Shown here: positions 42,293-42,547 of the stretch, piece after piece
How the letters are laid out: each line of letters opens with the position of its first letter
Numbering within the stretch: position 1 is the first letter of the stretch
Source of the DNA: Flavobacteriia bacterium
GTDB taxonomy: Bacteria; Bacteroidota; Bacteroidia; Flavobacteriales_D; Crocinitomicaceae
Length of the DNA: 42,547 nucleotides
Assembly (NCBI GenBank): GCA_947458955.1
Contig: CANGZT010000007.1
Location: 1 to 42,547, forward strand
Direction of reading: 5' to 3'
Notes under the pieces: model-generated
What the model was told of the DNA's origin: nothing
Database searches by the model: none
The model's input: the letters and a program-made list of their open reading frames with translations, nothing else
Position numbers and translations under genes: made by a program

Positions 42293-42547
42293 TCAATTTG
42301 TTGGGAAAGCCCTGTGTTCTAATAGGTTTTTTATTTGTTGTAAATGCCTTTCGTTATGGTAAACAACAAAAAGCAATGCATCTCCTAATTTTAATCGTAT
42401 GAATTTTGAAATTGAAATGGGAATTTTAACTCTTTGAATATTTACTTCTTTAGATTTCTCTATGATATCAAACAATTCAATTAATTTTTTTTCAAAAGTT
42501 GTTAATTCATCATTTGAGACCATCTCAGGATGAATAGTAGGATTGTA
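42293..42547 (-). CDS. DinB-like family protein, partial (C-terminal part)
   Basis: The frame is open to the window edge on the minus strand (no stop between 42523 and 42547), so the true start is outside. The visible 84 residues end in KFIRLKLGDALLFVVYHNER and HLQQIKNLLEHR, resembling the end of DinB/YfiT-type four-helix-bundle proteins. The His pair in YHNERHLQQ fits the metal-binding histidines of that family. Enzymatic role unknown; members include thiol transferases. The gene lies 4 bases before the NlpC/P60 gene, so they probably share a transcript. Confidence 0.65.
   Translation of the reverse strand, partial: YNPTIHPEMVSNDELTTFEKKLIELFDIIEKSKEVNIQRVKIPISISKFIRLKLGDALLFVVYHNERHLQQIKNLLEHRAFPTN

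Overview
The window is about 42.5 kb of AT-rich chromosomal DNA from a member of the Bacteroidota, most likely Flavobacteriales (possibly Fluviicola/Crocinitomix-like; the family is a guess). The main evidence is the promoter style. The -7 box TAnnTTTG recurs just upstream of many genes, in four cases with a TTTG (or one-mismatch) -33 element exactly 19 bp before it. Gene content agrees: OstA-like, DUF4159, GIN-domain (DUF2807), TraB/GumN and DUF4268 proteins, a long-tailed S16, a Bacteroidota-type HMG-CoA lyase and a large RluA paralogue. Genes are dense and mostly housekeeping. I see no tRNA, rRNA, CRISPR array, insertion sequence or prophage, and no gene-free stretch longer than about 150 bases.

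Layout. 1-3387 (+): a 7-bp tandem repeat and promoter, then holA, rsmE, a DUF4159 protein and an RluA-type pseudouridine synthase, closely packed. 3443-3993: a small secreted unknown (-) diverging from gmhA (+). 4563-10581 (-): ostA-like, purA, a STAS protein, fur and relA/spoT. 10697-11974 (-): fumarylacetoacetase, ended by a clear terminator. 12124-16918 (+): threonine aldolase, a DEAD-box RNA helicase with DbpA-type RNA-binding domain and RG-rich tails, and bipA/typA, followed by a terminator. 17057-20178 (+): an unusual three-gene operon of a TPR protein, a ComA-type phosphosulfolactate synthase and a WD40 protein. 20266-24903 (+): an outer-membrane protein, pyrD, HMG-CoA lyase, a GIN-domain protein and two unknown lipoproteins.

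24908-25372 (-): DUF4268. 25523-27302 (+): rpsP, rimM and trmN6, with a structured leader before rpsP. 27363-28787 (+): a lipoprotein with three repeats and a C-terminal Lcl/DUF1566-like domain. 28846-30887 (-): serA and serC. 30982-33616 (-): a pRiA4b-ORF3-like protein, a methyltransferase, a TraB/GumN protein and an FKBP lipoprotein. 33653-35059 (-): CCA-adding enzyme. 35164-36372 (+): a small secreted unknown and a second GIN-domain lipoprotein. 36373-38043 (-): large RluA-family enzyme. 38089-40098 (-): a TonB-dependent receptor with a palindromic operator candidate over its start. 40196-42547 (-): glyA, an SH3-NlpC/P60 hydrolase and the end of a DinB-like gene cut by the window edge.

Genes linked by pathway: serA, serC, glyA and threonine aldolase cover serine, glycine and threonine interconversion. 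purA, pyrD and relA/spoT concern nucleotides and (p)ppGpp. rpsP, rimM, trmN6, rsmE, bipA, the helicase, two RluA enzymes and the CCA enzyme concern ribosome and tRNA maturation. The points most worth a second look are the palindromes at the TonB receptor, the TPR-ComA-WD40 operon, the heptad repeat before holA, a terminator-like hairpin inside the ostA signal-peptide codons, and the recurrent overlap of -7 boxes with false TTG starts, which changes several gene starts. I did not find a convincing new defence or mobile system.
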